From Nymphaea colorata (Eukaryota > Streptophyta > Magnoliopsida > Nymphaeales > Nymphaeaceae): a stretch of DNA of 64,000 nt. The position numbers were made by a program, and so were the translations under genes. The stretch spans positions 5,609,205 to 5,673,204 of the forward strand of contig NC_045138.2 of NCBI RefSeq assembly GCF_008831285.2, written 5' to 3'. Positions within the stretch are counted from its first letter, which is position 1, and each line of letters opens with the position of its first letter. Positions 10,260 through 21,304 of this stretch are shown one piece after another. A model generated the notes under the pieces. The model was not told where the DNA came from. It saw only the letters and a list, made by a program, of their open reading frames with translations, and ran no database searches.

Positions 10260-11975
10260 CTACTTCAAAGTGGGGTTCAACATCGGCAATACGAGCTGCT
10301 TACTATCTTTAGGAGTTTCATAGCTGGTTTCAACCGTTGTCAGAGTGGACTGCTTGATGGGATTAGCAACATTCATCTCCCCCTGTTTTTGATGCTCAAA
10401 GAAAGATTCCTGTTCAAAAAACTTCACATCACGAGATATAAGTAACCTTCTAGTAACTGGATCATAACATTTGTACCCCTTCTTTCTGCTAGAATAGCCA
10501 AGGAAGATGCTTTTGACGGCACGTTTTTCAAATTTGTTCCTAAATTTTTCTTGTATATGAACATAACACTTGCATCCAAAAACTTTAAGATGCTTTATAG
10601 AAATTTTTCTGTTGAGAAGAAGTTCTATAGGAACTTGATTTTCAATGCTGGAACTAGGTGCCCTGTTAACAATATAACAGGCCGTAGCAATAGCGTCATT
10701 CCAGAAACGAAAGGGAACATGCATGTGAGTCATAAGAGATCGAGCAATATTCAACAGTTGTTTATTTTTTCGTTCAGCCACTCCGTTCTGTTGAGGGGTA
10801 CCTGCACAAGAAGACTGAGGTTGTATTCCTTCTCCTTTTAGAAAGGTTTCAAGGGCATCATTCACATATTCTCCTCCATTGTCAGAGCGAAGTTTTTTAA
10901 TTTTGACTCCATATTGAGTATGCACCATATTAAAAAAATCTTTAAATGCACTAAAAACTTCACTCTTATATTTAAGAAAAAACAACCAAGTCATGCAAGT
11001 CTTATCATCAATAAATGAGACATAATATCTGAAGCCAGAGTATGACGCTTCTGGGGCTGGTCCCCAAACATCAGAGTGAACTAAATCAAAAATATCCTTT
11101 GATTTTTCCGTAGAAGATTGAAAAGGTAATCTCACAGACTTAGAAAATTCACAAGCATCACATGATTTATGTTCAACTGTAAGATTTGAAATAAGACGAG
11201 TTAAGCTTTGATCGGAGATGTGACCAAGTCTGGCGTGCCAGGTCCAGTAGTGAGAATGTCGATCTTGCTGATAATTCACCATGAGGTTGCAACAATTTTC
11301 GTCCATCACGTAAAGCCCATTCTGCTCATGCCCTCTACCAATCTCCCGTTTCGTCACACAATCCTGAAAAATCACATCCTTTGAAGAAAAAACAACCAAA
11401 CAATTGTGAGACTTGGTTAATTTGCTAACTGACATGAGATTTGCTGACAATTTTGGAATATATGAAACTTGAGATTTCTGCCCTTTCTTAAAAAATATTG
11501 TTTCACCGTATCCCTCAGCAGTAATGGGTGATCCATCAGCTGTAAAGACTGATCGTTGTCTTGTTTTGTCAATATTGATCAATTGTGTTAAATCACTAGA
11601 CATATGATAAGTGGCTCCTGTATCAATTACCCAAGTAGGATGATTTAAAGTAGCAGTCAAAGCAAGGTTATTACCTTCGGAATTGCTGACGGGCTGAGAA
11701 GATATTAAATTGGCCTTTGCGAACTTTTGAAAGAATTTCTCAAGATCATCCTTAGTGACAAAGTTGGCTGAATCAGGATTGGTGGAAGACACAGAATTGG
11801 TGGAGGATGTCGCTTTGTCTTTTGTTGGTCTTCCAACAAGCTCCCAACATTTTTCACGAGTGTGACCAGACCGCTTGCAGTGGGTGCATCTAAATTTATT
11901 TCTTCCTTTCTGATAGCTGAAGTTGGCATTGGAAGGTTTGTTGGTGTTCAGATTTTTTTTGATCCCCCTTGACAA
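10260..11975 (-). CDS. Copia nucleocapsid zinc knuckle, protease and integrase
   Basis: 571 residues counted from a TTG at 11975; the frame is really open a little further upstream, overlapping the end of gag. Visible in order: a CCHC zinc knuckle (C30, C33, H38, C43), the aspartic protease motif D118-T-G-A, the GAG-pre-integrase HARLGH motif with a downstream CDAC, and the integrase core. The core has DLVHSDVWGP (first Asp), RSDNGGEY (second Asp) and the family's PQQNGVAERKN (Glu). It ends with a stop at 10260, about 30 bases after the RT frame opens. Catalytic residues look intact. Confidence 0.92.
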   Translation of the reverse strand: MSRGIKKNLNTNKPSNANFSYQKGRNKFRCTHCKRSGHTREKCWELVGRPTKDKATSSTNSVSSTNPDSANFVTKDDLEKFFQKFAKANLISSQPVSNSEGNNLALTATLNHPTWVIDTGATYHMSSDLTQLINIDKTRQRSVFTADGSPITAEGYGETIFFKKGQKSQVSYIPKLSANLMSVSKLTKSHNCLVVFSSKDVIFQDCVTKREIGRGHEQNGLYVMDENCCNLMVNYQQDRHSHYWTWHARLGHISDQSLTRLISNLTVEHKSCDACEFSKSVRLPFQSSTEKSKDIFDLVHSDVWGPAPEASYSGFRYYVSFIDDKTCMTWLFFLKYKSEVFSAFKDFFNMVHTQYGVKIKKLRSDNGGEYVNDALETFLKGEGIQPQSSCAGTPQQNGVAERKNKQLLNIARSLMTHMHVPFRFWNDAIATACYIVNRAPSSSIENQVPIELLLNRKISIKHLKVFGCKCYVHIQEKFRNKFEKRAVKSIFLGYSSRKKGYKCYDPVTRRLLISRDVKFFEQESFFEHQKQGEMNVANPIKQSTLTTVETSYETPKDSKQLVLPMLNPTLK

Positions 11976-12700
11976 AGTCGGCTTGAGCGACGCACGCCAT
12001 TTTTTTCACGGCTTTCTTCAAAAATTTCAGTTTTGGAGTTCATAACTTGTCTTCGTGCAGTCTCTCTTTGTAACATTTGACAGACATTGTTGAAGTTAGG
12101 CAGTGGAGTGGTATTGAGGATTTGACTCCTAATACCTTCATAATCGGCTCCTAAACCTGCCAACAACTTAAAGATTTTGTCTTCTTCAAATCGGATCTTG
12201 TATGTATCTGGATCAGTCGTAGCAGGCCTATATTGCAGAAGTTCATCAAATCGACTTTTAAGTTCTCCTATGTAGAGATTCAGTGGCTTGTCACCTTTCA
12301 TAAGATTTGCAATTTCGACTTGAATTTGATAAACCCGTGCGAGGTTATTTTGTTCGGAAAAGAGTTGTTTTAACTCATCCCAAATCTCCTTGGCAGTTTC
12401 TTGATACATAAACAGATTTGAAATAGAGGGTTCCATGGAATTGATGAGCCATGACATCACCATATCATTTTCAGATTGCCAATCGTCGAATCTAGGATCT
12501 GACCTGTCAGGAGGACTAATCTTCCCGTTTACATATCCGACATTGGATCGACCGCTTAGAAATAGTCGAGCCGCCTTAGCCCAACTTAAGTAGTTGGTGC
12601 CATTCAAGAGGGTATTGGTGATTTTCAGGGGCTGGCTGCTTTGCTCGTTGCCACTGAGACGTCTTAAATTTTCTGTAGTCTCTTGCTGATTATTTGCCAT
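11948..12700 (-). CDS. Copia gag
   Basis: 250 residues from the ATG at 12700 (MANNQQETTENL); upstream in-frame codons give a longer frame, but this Met begins the typical gag. It contains the gag 'LNGTNYLSWAKAARLFLSG' motif and a UBN2-type 'EIWDELKQLFSEQNN...VYQIQVEIANLMKGD' region. It ends in a basic stretch at a TGA at 11948. The stop lies 4 bases after a run of eight A (minus strand) in which the pol frame can be entered by a -1 shift. Confidence 0.9.
   Translation of the reverse strand: MANNQQETTENLRRLSGNEQSSQPLKITNTLLNGTNYLSWAKAARLFLSGRSNVGYVNGKISPPDRSDPRFDDWQSENDMVMSWLINSMEPSISNLFMYQETAKEIWDELKQLFSEQNNLARVYQIQVEIANLMKGDKPLNLYIGELKSRFDELLQYRPATTDPDTYKIRFEEDKIFKLLAGLGADYEGIRSQILNTTPLPNFNNVCQMLQRETARRQVMNSKTEIFEESREKNGVRRSSRLCQGGSKKI
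11954..11960 (-). promoter_or_regulatory. Possible -1 ribosomal slippage heptamer between gag and pol
   Basis: In the gag frame the bases read tcA AAA AAA atc tga, so an A AAA AAA heptamer lies exactly in the X XXY YYZ register. A gag stop follows 3 bases later, and the pol frame continues in -1. It could equally be an indel or a base-count error in a homopolymer. Confidence 0.35.
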
Positions 12701-12739
12701 GGAATAATAGAAAAAAACAAAGAACCCAACGCAGCTCAC

Positions 12740-13360
12740 AAGGTTGCAAACAAGTTACTGATAATATACCAATAAGCAAACTTGGAAGGCGTAGATTAAG
12801 TCCCTCGTTTCAGAATTTAAAGGAGCATATATGCACAATCAATCATGCTCACAGTAATCTCAAGTAAAGGAAGATGAGAAAAAAATCACCCGAATGAAGA
12901 AATTGTAGTTCCCCTTTAGAAAACCCAAGACGGCGATGGAAAACCCTTTTATCCTTCTCCTCGGATCCCAACAGCAGCAGCAGATAATGAAGAAGTCCTT
13001 CTTAGGAAAACTCCCCAACAGCAGCAGCGGATAATGAAGAAGTGCTGGCTAAGAGAACAGGCGGTGGTCGACAACGTTTATGTGCAGCAGTTAAAAAACA
13101 GGGGAGGCGCGAACAGGGGAGGTGCTGTTCGCTGCCTTCTTCCACCTCCTGCTTGTCGTCGCCGACACCCAAATCCCCAGCATCCACACCGGCGAGTAGT
13201 GGGAGAGCGCACTCCAACGCTGCCTTTTACAGTGGCAGCATTAGAAAACAGGTGGCACTAGAAAAACAGGAAAGGCGGTGGTGATCTGATACCTCCCTGT
13301 TACACTCACGACCTGCCTCCAAGTTGCAGAAGAAAGAAACAGTGGCGGCTTCACATATCC
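12740..13360 (-). other. Copia leader between primer site and gag
   Basis: About 620 bp of untranslated leader, more GC-rich than its surroundings. It contains a short duplicated 'caacagcagcagc(a/g)gataatgaagaag' segment near 12968 and 13017. Short open frames in both directions look incidental. Confidence 0.6.
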
Positions 13361-13373
13361 CGCTCTGATACCA
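13361..13373 (-). promoter_or_regulatory. Copia primer-binding site (initiator Met-tRNA)
   Basis: TGGTATCAGAGCG on the minus strand, starting directly after the 5' LTR end CTATCA. This is the standard copia primer site complementary to the 3' end of initiator Met-tRNA. Confidence 0.93.
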
Positions 13374-13694
13374 TGATAGAAAACATGAGAAGGAAGCGAC
13401 AAGGAAGGGAGCAACTGCAATTTTACGTGGTTCGGCACTTTGACCTACGTCCACAGAAGAAGAAGAGGCTGCTGTTTTATTTATCCTCACACCCTTACAA
13501 TCAAAGAGAAAAAAGGGGGTTTTATACATTTCAAAGGGACGATAACCAGGAAGCCGTTATTTGATCTTTCCATAAAACAGAAAAGATTTTCTTCCTTCTC
13601 ATCGTGACTTTCCTTCCTTCTCATTGTAACTGCAAAATATTGTTGATCTTGATTTTTTTGGCAGCAACAATCTTCTTCCACAAATCTCGCAACA
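13374..13694 (-). repeat. 5' LTR of the copia element, with TATA box
   Basis: 321 bp, identical to the other LTR. On the minus strand a TATAAAA box occupies 13520-13526, a plausible element promoter. Confidence 0.94.
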
Positions 13695-14133
13695 AGTCGG
13701 CCGCTGTTAGAAGGTTTTGAATGCCTTGGATACGATCATGCCATGTTTGGATTCAGCCCATGTGGACCTCACTATGGTGAACTCCGCAAGATTGTCGCCA
13801 TCGAGCTGCTGTCGAGTTGAGCTGCTCAAGCACATCCGGGTCGACGAGGTGGGCTTCTTGATGATGGGGCGCCTGTACGGCAGTTGCTGCAGCCATGAAC
13901 CGGCCGAGATGAAGCAGCATTTGAGCTGGTTGGCCTTGAACATCGTCCTCAGATGGTCGCTGGAAAACGGTCCTTTGATTTAGACAGTGAAGGAAAAGAG
14001 TTTAGTGAAGCTTTGGATGAGTTTGTCACTCTACTTGGTATGTTCACCGTCTCTCCACAAAGCCAAGAAGAGGGTTCACCTTAAGATGAATGAAGTTGCC
14101 TCGGCTTGGCTTGCAAAGACGGCCACCGCTATG
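13695..14133 (+). pseudogene. P450 pseudogene P2, exon 1 remainder
   Basis: Picks up in the FAGRPP motif where 8103 left off and runs through the C-helix region (MFGFSPCGPHYGELRK), the ELLKHIRVDEVGF segment and MKQHLSWLALNIVLR. After a frameshift it reads FDLDSEGKEFSEALDE-like and MNEVASAWLA. A deletion then removes the EHRRKES...NHQTDA part, and the exon closes at a donor ATG|GTACGT near 14133. Frameshifts near 13735, 13810 and 13960 make it non-coding. Confidence 0.8.
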
Positions 14134-15119
14134 GTACGTTACCACCTCTCCCTCTTTTCCTCCCGTTTGTTCTTAAGTAAAGAAAGCACTAAAATCGCTA
14201 AGCTATTGTCAACCGCCATTTGCAAGGAATTTCCTAACGTCAAACTTGAGAGATTTTGGCAGTAAAAAAAAATATACATAACATACTTATCGTGCGTTTG
14301 ACAGTTTGGATTTCAGATTCTTTTGTCACATACCACGCCAGGTTTATATGAGATTTATGGATTTCAGACCCGAAGTAATCAAACTCATCTTTTGTTTTTC
14401 TAATATTTAATTATCAAAAAGTTTGGTCGCCATGTCTATTTAATATTTTGGATTTTTCTTACTAACCGATTTTGATGTTTGTTTCTTTTTGTGATTTAAG
14501 TTATTTTTTTATAACTTTCACCATTTTCTTGTCATTTTAGCTTGTGCCATCACCTTGCCAACTATTTAACCAGATTTCTTTCCATCGAGCTCTCATCATC
14601 CTTACCAAATTTCATATTTTTATTTTGTAACTTCTTTTTAGAAAATTTTCTAAGACATCCTTAAAAATAATTAAAAGAAAAAGACACTTAACCTGAACTT
14701 TCATATTGCTAAAAATACCCTTAGGCTTCGCACTACTAATAAAAAGCTTTTTTTTTTCAAAAAGGCCACAATTTCTAAGCAGATTTGTTAATTTGTATTA
14801 TTTTTTTACTGCTTCGATAACATTAATGCATGATTAGTTATATCTAAATGACTTTGTTTTCTATCTATATACTTAAAACAATTATAAAATTTTTTTTGTT
14901 AGCGTTATAATGATTTTGAAGGAAATTAAACCTAAATACAATTAATTTACTTGTCAATTTAGCAAGAAAAGCAGAGACATTCCCCTCTTTCCATTGCCTT
15001 CAAGGTGCAAGGTTGTTTTTGGTCCTTAAGATGCTCCTACACGAATCAAATTGACGATCAGACAACAATCTGTCAATCTGACCAACTACAGTCTACACTC
15101 AATTGATGCACTACCTTAT

Positions 15120-15195
<76 letters not shown>

Positions 15196-15663
15196 ATAAA
15201 AAAGTGAAAACATATAGGTTGCATTTATTTCACCATGGATTTGAGATTCTCTGTGATCTGATATCCCTAGGATCTCAAATCCATGAATTTAAGATCATAT
15301 ACTTCTTCCTCCCTCTCTCCCCCACCCAAAAAAAAAAAATCTGATCTTAAATTAATGGTTTTGAATAAGGATGTGTGGTTCTCTTTGATTTCAAATTCTC
15401 GAGATTTGAGAACTATGGATCCTCGTGATTTGAGACCTATAGGTTTATTATCAGACCCCCAATTTTATATTTAAAAGGCGTTTGATTGCCTTGGATCTGA
15501 AATTTGAGGTGATTTGGGATCATTGTGAATCTCAAATCCACATTTTTTGCCTCACACCCCCTCAAATCTCAAATTCTTCTTTTTCACGTATTGGTAAAAA
15601 TCTAGTGTTTGTTGGTCTTACACAAAAGGGACTTTACTATGGCCCTTTACTTCCTCTGATAAC
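14134..15663 (+). other. P2 intron
   Basis: From about 14268 this intron is nearly identical to those of Y1, Y2 and Y3 (33541, 44330, 58600), and much closer to them than to the P3 or gene A introns. It carries a (TA)n tract at 15117-15191 and the 'ctcaaatccatgaatttaagatc' block shared by all introns. The end is set where exon 2 homology starts; the true acceptor has been deleted. Confidence 0.65.
15117..15191. repeat. (TA)n microsatellite in P2 intron
   Basis: About 75 bp of almost pure TA repeat. The homologous tract is about 24 bp in Y1 (34391), about 13 bp in Y2 (45182) and an interrupted stretch in Y3 (59450). Confidence 0.95.
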
Positions 15664-16259
15664 AAATCACACTTGAGTGGGCTCTCTCTCTCTCTCTCTT
15701 CACAACACCACATATCTTAAAGAAAGCCCAAGATGAATTGGACTACCATGTGGGCAAAGACCAACAAGCGGAAGAATCAGACATCAACAACTTGCCTTAC
15801 TTGCAGGCCATAGTCAAAGAGTCAATGCGCCTATACCCAGCGACACTGCTTTTGCTCCCACACAAGTCAATGGAACCCATTCAACTTGGTGGGTTCGACG
15901 TGCCGGTTGGCTCAACGCTGTTTGTTAATGCGTGGAAGATTCATCGTGACCCGACATTGTGCACGGACCCAAAACAGTTCAAGCAAGAGAGGTTCTTGAC
16001 CAGCGGCAATGAGATGACCAGCTTTGGTGGTCAGGACTTTGCGTTCTTGCCATTTGGGTCAGGAAGGAGGTTTTGAGTCGGCTGGCGGATGGCCATGCAA
16101 GTTCTTCACTTAACGTTGGCATACTTGCTGCAGCGCTTTGAATGGTCTACGCTCAAGTCTGAGCCGGTTGACATGACCGAGGGACATGGCCTGGCCCTAC
16201 CCAAAGCAACTCCGCTTAGAGTCCTTTTGAGACCCCCTCCCCTTCCCTACCTCTATTAG
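15664..16259 (+). pseudogene. P450 pseudogene P2, exon 2, nonsense codon at the haem cysteine
   Basis: CYP82 exon 2 that begins part-way in: the acceptor and the VLVVAGTE I-helix segment are deleted, and a CT-rich slippage tract replaces 'LSLLLNN'. It retains [20 protein letters not shown], ExxR (KESMRL), an altered PERF (QERF) and FLPFGSGRRF, followed by TGA exactly where the haem-ligating Cys codon (TGC elsewhere) should be. The frame continues VGWRMAMQ to the TAG at 16257-16259. Even without the stop it could not fold as a P450. Confidence 0.88.
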
Positions 16260-17911
16260 TGAAACTATTGAGAGTACTTGTTTCTAATGTGTGCTATAAT
16301 ATTGTCGATGATATGGCAGATTCATAATTTCATTTTTGTAACCAAATTTTTCTGAGTGCAATTTGAAACGAAGAATGAGGTCATAAGAAATTAAAATGTT
16401 AGTTAAAAAAAAAATTTTGGATATTGCATGTTAATTAATTCATGTTGGGTTGTTTAAATAGGTAATAAGTCTCATTTCCAAACGGTTTGCTGCAACTGCG
16501 GGAGCATGGGCTGGTAGGAGGCCAGTTCCCTCAATTATTTTACCATTTTTAAGAAATGAGTAAAAACATTAAAAATATCTGTAGAAAATTTTACTACCAA
16601 TAATAATTCTGTAATCAATAGTGTCCCCTATGTGATTTCTGTATGCATAGTTCCCATGGATGGACATTCCATTTCAATATACGTAATGTTATTCTGAAAA
16701 CAAATTACAATGCTACTCACTTACAAAATATTCATTTAGATAATAAAATTAGATAAGATTTTCACGGTAAGCATCCAACAATGCTATTCACTTACAAAAG
16801 AAGTACCATCCAATCTATCCAACCATTTAGTTTGTGTTTGATTAATGCAAATTTGGTTCTTGCTCTCTCCCTTTACGGGTGTGCTGCCAGCCTGCAAGTG
16901 TTTTTGCAATGCCGATTACATGCACCACACAGTTTATGGGTTTTTTTTTTTTGTGAGGTGCAAAAATGAATAGAGTATCCTTATCTATAAAAAGAAACAA
17001 ACCTACAAAAATAAAAGATGGAAAGTGGAAGATAAAAAGTTCTAATGTGTTTGTTTTCTTTTTTTGAAAATGGCTAAAATGTCCTTATTACTTTTTTGGT
17101 GCATATTTATTACTTGCACTAGGGTGGTCCTCCCAACCGGGTCCATCTAGTTCATTTGTGGTTGGCTTTATGTCTGCTAAATATTTTAATGTCTACAAGG
17201 CTATTTGGTAATAGTACCAGTTTGTTATTGGTTCATGAATATGGCGCAAAAATTAAAGCACATTCATTTAATATTGTCTGGATTCATGGAATAATGACAA
17301 TTCAACCCGCCTTCAAAATATCATAGTGCAAAGGATGGAAGAATGCTATTGGTAAAGCCTAAGAAGGAGGTCGCCATCATTGTCCTATGGTAATCCCTTG
17401 TGGGGTCGCCAAGATCTCCAAGGCCAATCATCAAACAAACACATTTTCATATATTGGGTTACGTAAAATATTGGTATAAACCAAACAAATCGGTCACCGA
17501 CAAAAACCAAACCTTTTAAATATGATGTTTAAAGTATTTTGTTGAACTATAACCGTGCCAATATGATCTTAAGGATATGTTGATGTGAAATGCATATTAA
17601 GTTGATCCATTTCTAAGTTTTAATAATGTTTTTATGACAAGAAAAAATGAATGGTTGTCATAGCATCAGCATTTTGATAATAGGAAAATCAATATTTTTT
17701 GTGTAAAAACAAGTTGATTCATAACATGTTAGCATGTGTTATATGAAAATATATTTTATAAATATACGAGGATGGTTATATTTTATTGAAAATAACTTTT
17801 TAATAAAAAATTAAGAGGTTTGTTTCTTTTTATTGCAGACAAGAGTTTTATGTTATATACACACAAAAGTAGCTACCAAGTACCGAGACTGCAAATACCA
17901 TCACCACATCT
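16260..17911 (+). other. Spacer between P2 and P3
   Basis: The left half is the P450 3' flank (as 21305-22000) and the right half the P450 5' flank (as 22080-23095). It includes 'ggggtcgccaagatctcc', 'tgacaagaaaaaatgaatggttgtcatagcatc' type segments and a weaker TATA-like 'gttatatacacac' near 17850. No gene is supported. Confidence 0.6.
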
Positions 17912-19364
17912 ATGATTCCATCAAGCTCGCAGCAGAGAGCTTATGTAATATTTGAAAAAAGGAGAATAGAGAAGCAACATGCGGACTACCAGAACCCAAC
18001 GGTTCTTGGCCAATATTAAGATATACTTCATCCAGCTGACCGGAACCACACCTCTCTATAGAACTCTTGCTGCTCTTTCAGAAAAGCACGGGCCTCTCTT
18101 CAGTCTCCAACTGGGACAGAGGTGTGTCATTGTGGTGGGCAGCATGGCCCTCGCCAAGGAGTGCTTCACTGTCAATGACAGAGCCTTCGCCGGTCGGCCG
18201 CCGCTAGAAGGTTGGAAACGCCTTGGCTACAATCGTGCCATGTTCGCATTCAGCCCATATGGACCTTACTTTGGTGAACTCCGCAAGATCGTCGCCATCG
18301 AGCTGCTGTCACGCAACTCGAGCTGGTCAAGCACATCCGGCTCCTTTGTCCGGCGCTTCTACCGCAGCCGGTCGAGATGAAGCAGCATTCAAGCTGCTTT
18401 AGTGAAGCTCTGGATGAGTTTGTCAATGTACTTGGTACGTTCACCGTCTCTGACACGATCCCATTGCTGCGGTGGCTAGATGTGGGTGGTCACCTCATGG
18501 CCATGTAGGTCATGAAGAGGGTTCAAATGAAGCTGGATGAAGCTTGCAGAGCACCACCAAAAGGAATCCAATATCGCCGGAATCCGATAGCCCCGGCCAG
18601 AAGAGGGACTTGATTGACGTGCTCATAAAGAATTAAAAGTCGTCCAGTTGTCGGAAAATAATCAAACTGATGCCATAATTAAAGCCATCGCTATGGTACG
18701 TTACCACCTTCCCCTCCTGTTTGTTCTTAAAGCACTAAAATCACAAAGCTATTGTCGACGGCCATTTGTAGAGAATTTCCTAACGTCACACTTGAGAGAT
18801 TTTGACAGTTAAAAAAAAATACATAAAATACTGGTCGGACGTTTGACAGTTTGGTTTTCAAATTATTAGGACTTTAAAACCTTCAGGTTCATATGAGATT
18901 TATGGATTTCAGACCCGAAGTAATCAAACTCCTCCTAAGTTTTTCTAATGGTTAACTACCAAAAAGTTTTGGTAGCCGTGTTTATTTTTCTATAACTTTT
19001 TGTGATATAAGTTTATTTTTCTATAACTTTCAACATTTTCTTGTCATTTTAGCTTGTGCCATCACCTTGCCAACTATTTAACCATATTTCTTTCCATCGA
19101 GCTATCATGATCCTTACTAAATTTGATATTTTTATTTTGTAACTTCTTGTTAGAAATTTTTCTAAGACATACTTAAAAATAATTAAAAGAAAAGGTCATC
19201 TAACGTTAAGTTTCATATTGCTAAAAAGACCTTTAGGTTTTGCACTACCAATAAAAAACTAATTTTTTTTTTCAAAAAGGCCACAATTTGTAAGTTGATT
19301 TGTCATTTTTATTAATTTTTTTACTGCTTCAATAACATTAATGCATGATTAGTTATATCTGAAT

Positions 19365-19412
<48 letters not shown>

Positions 19413-21304
19413 TTAAAAGAATTATGTGATTTTTTGTTAACGTTATAATGATTTTGAGGGAAATCAAGCCTAAATGCAATTAATTTACTTGCCAATTTAG
19501 CACGAAAAGCCGACACTTTTCCCTCTTCTCATTGCCTTCAAAGTCCAAGGTCGTTTCTGGGCCTCAGGATGCTATACTTGTCCCTACTTCAAGCCTAAAT
19601 ATAGTTTATTGAGTTAACAGATTGAATTTTTACAGATTTAAGAAGCACTGGATAATCTTTTGCACCTTTTCTATTATATCGATTAAAAAAAAAAAAACTT
19701 TGGTGTATTTTGTGGATTTGTGCATGTTAGCTGCAGTTTCTATTATTGCCAAATTTTTAATATATTGTTAAAAATTTGCGATATTTTTTCGCATCTTTCT
19801 TCCATCTCCATGGTAATTCATTCTTTTAAGCGAATAACGTAAGGAGTTTACAAACCAACCAACTTTTTTGAACCTCATCGACAGATCAAATTTGGGTTGG
19901 ACCCAAGCATCCTCCATTTCAACTTTATGGATCCGAATTAGACTTGGATTTTGATTTTTTCTTTTGAAACCAGAACCGATCCAATTAACCTTTGATTTTA
20001 TATATATATATATATATAAGTCCATAAAAAAAGTGAAAACGTTTATTTCACCGTGGATTTGAGATCCACTCTGATCTGATATCCCTAGGATCTCAAATCC
20101 ATGAATTTAAGATCGGATACCCTTTCCTCCCTCTCTCCACCACCCAGGAAAAAAAAATATGATCTTAAATTAGTGGGTTTTAATAAGGACGTTTGGTTCT
20201 CTTTGATTTTAAATCCTCAAGATTTGAGAACCATGGATCCTCATGATTTGAGACCTATAGGTTTAATATCAGACCTCCATCGAATTTTATATTTAAAAGG
20301 CGTTTGATTGCCTTGGATCGGAAATTTGCGGTGATTTGGGATCATTGTGAATCTCAAATCCACATACTTTACGTCACACCCCCTCCCGTGGGACATCGAA
20401 TATGGTTTGGATATCAACCAAGGATCTCAAATTCTTCTTTTTCACATACTGGTAAAAATCTAGTGTTTGTTTTTCTTACACAAAAGGGACATTAGATCAG
20501 CCTAGGATCTGGGATCTCAAACACACATTTTGTTCAAATGGCTTCACTGAATGTACTTTGTTCTATACATATTTAGATCATTCCTCTGATAGCATAAAAG
20601 AAATGGCCCTCTACCAAAGCTTTACTGTTGTTTGCTTGTGACTCCTTTAATTCTCTAGTATTAGTTACCACTAATCTCCATTGTCCTGAACTATTCCAGG
20701 TTTTGGTAGTTGCCGGGACGGAGGCCACAGCAATCACACTTGAGTGGGCTCTCTCTCTCTTGCTAAACAACCCACATATCTTAAAGAAAGCCCAAGATGA
20801 GTTGGACTACCATGTGGGCAAAGACTGACAAGTGGACGAACCAGACAACAACAACTTGCCTTACTTGCAGACTTATACCCAGACGACACCGCTTTTGCTC
20901 TCACACGAGTCATTGGGACCCATTCAACTTGGTGGGTTCGACATGTCGGTTGATTGAACCCTGTTTGTTAACGCGTGGAAGATTCATCACAACCCACATT
21001 GTGGACGGACCCAGAAGAGTTGAAGCCAGAGAGGTTCTTGAGCAGCGGCAATGAGATGACCAGCTTTGGTGGTCAGGACTTTGTGTTCTTGCCATTTGGG
21101 TCGGGAAGGAGGTTCTGCGTCGGCTGGCGGATGACCATGCAATTTATTCACTTAACTTTGGCACGCTTGCTGCAGGGCTTTGAATGGTCTACGCCCAAGG
21201 ATGAGCCGGTTGACATGACCGAGGGACATGGCCTAGTCCTGCCCAAAGCAACTCTGTTTAGAGTCCTTTTGAGGCTTCATCTCCCTCCCCACCTCCAGTT
21301 GTGA
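17912..21304 (+). pseudogene. CYP82-type P450 pseudogene P3 (two exons)
   Basis: Exon 1 spans about 17912-18695 and exon 2 20700-21304, with a normal acceptor (ctattccag) and donor ATG|GTACGT. The start has lost a base (ATGATTCC for ATGGATTCC), so the frame is shifted from codon 2. Exon 1 retains TTPLYRTLAALSEKHGPLFSLQLGQRCVIVV, ECFTVNDRAFAGRPP and YGPYFGELRKIV. Deletions near 18385 and 18541 remove roughly 100 and 15 bases. Exon 2 keeps VLVVAGTEATAITLEW, PERF as PERF and the haem loop FGSGRRFCVG. It has a TGA after HVGKD, a lost KESMR region (ExxR missing) and a frameshift near 20990. The intron has a (AT)n tract. Not functional. Confidence 0.88.
19370..19412. repeat. (AT)n microsatellite in P3 intron
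   Basis: About 42 bp of pure AT repeat within the intron of P3. Confidence 0.95.

Larger units (their letters stand above)
8104..13694 (-). mobile_element. Ty1/copia LTR retrotransposon, near complete, minus strand
   Basis: A 5591-bp element inserted in P450 exon 1. The two 321-bp LTRs (8104-8424 and 13374-13694) appear identical base for base, so the insertion is recent or the LTRs have been homogenised. The flanking 5-mers are GGTCG and AGTCG, a 4/5 match to a 5-bp target duplication. In element orientation the order is LTR, primer site for initiator Met-tRNA, leader, gag, protease, integrase, reverse transcriptase, RNase H, polypurine tract, LTR, which is the copia order (integrase before RT). 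The coding region is in three frames, with shifts at about 11955 and about 10290. Confidence 0.95.

Noticed and set aside
13002..13284. Pro/Arg/Ser-rich frames in the copia leader
   Set aside because: Low-complexity GC-rich leader; frames open on both strands; no domain seen.
15051..15344. 97-codon frame containing a run of Tyr-Ile
   Set aside because: It is the translation of the (TA)n tract and flanking intron.
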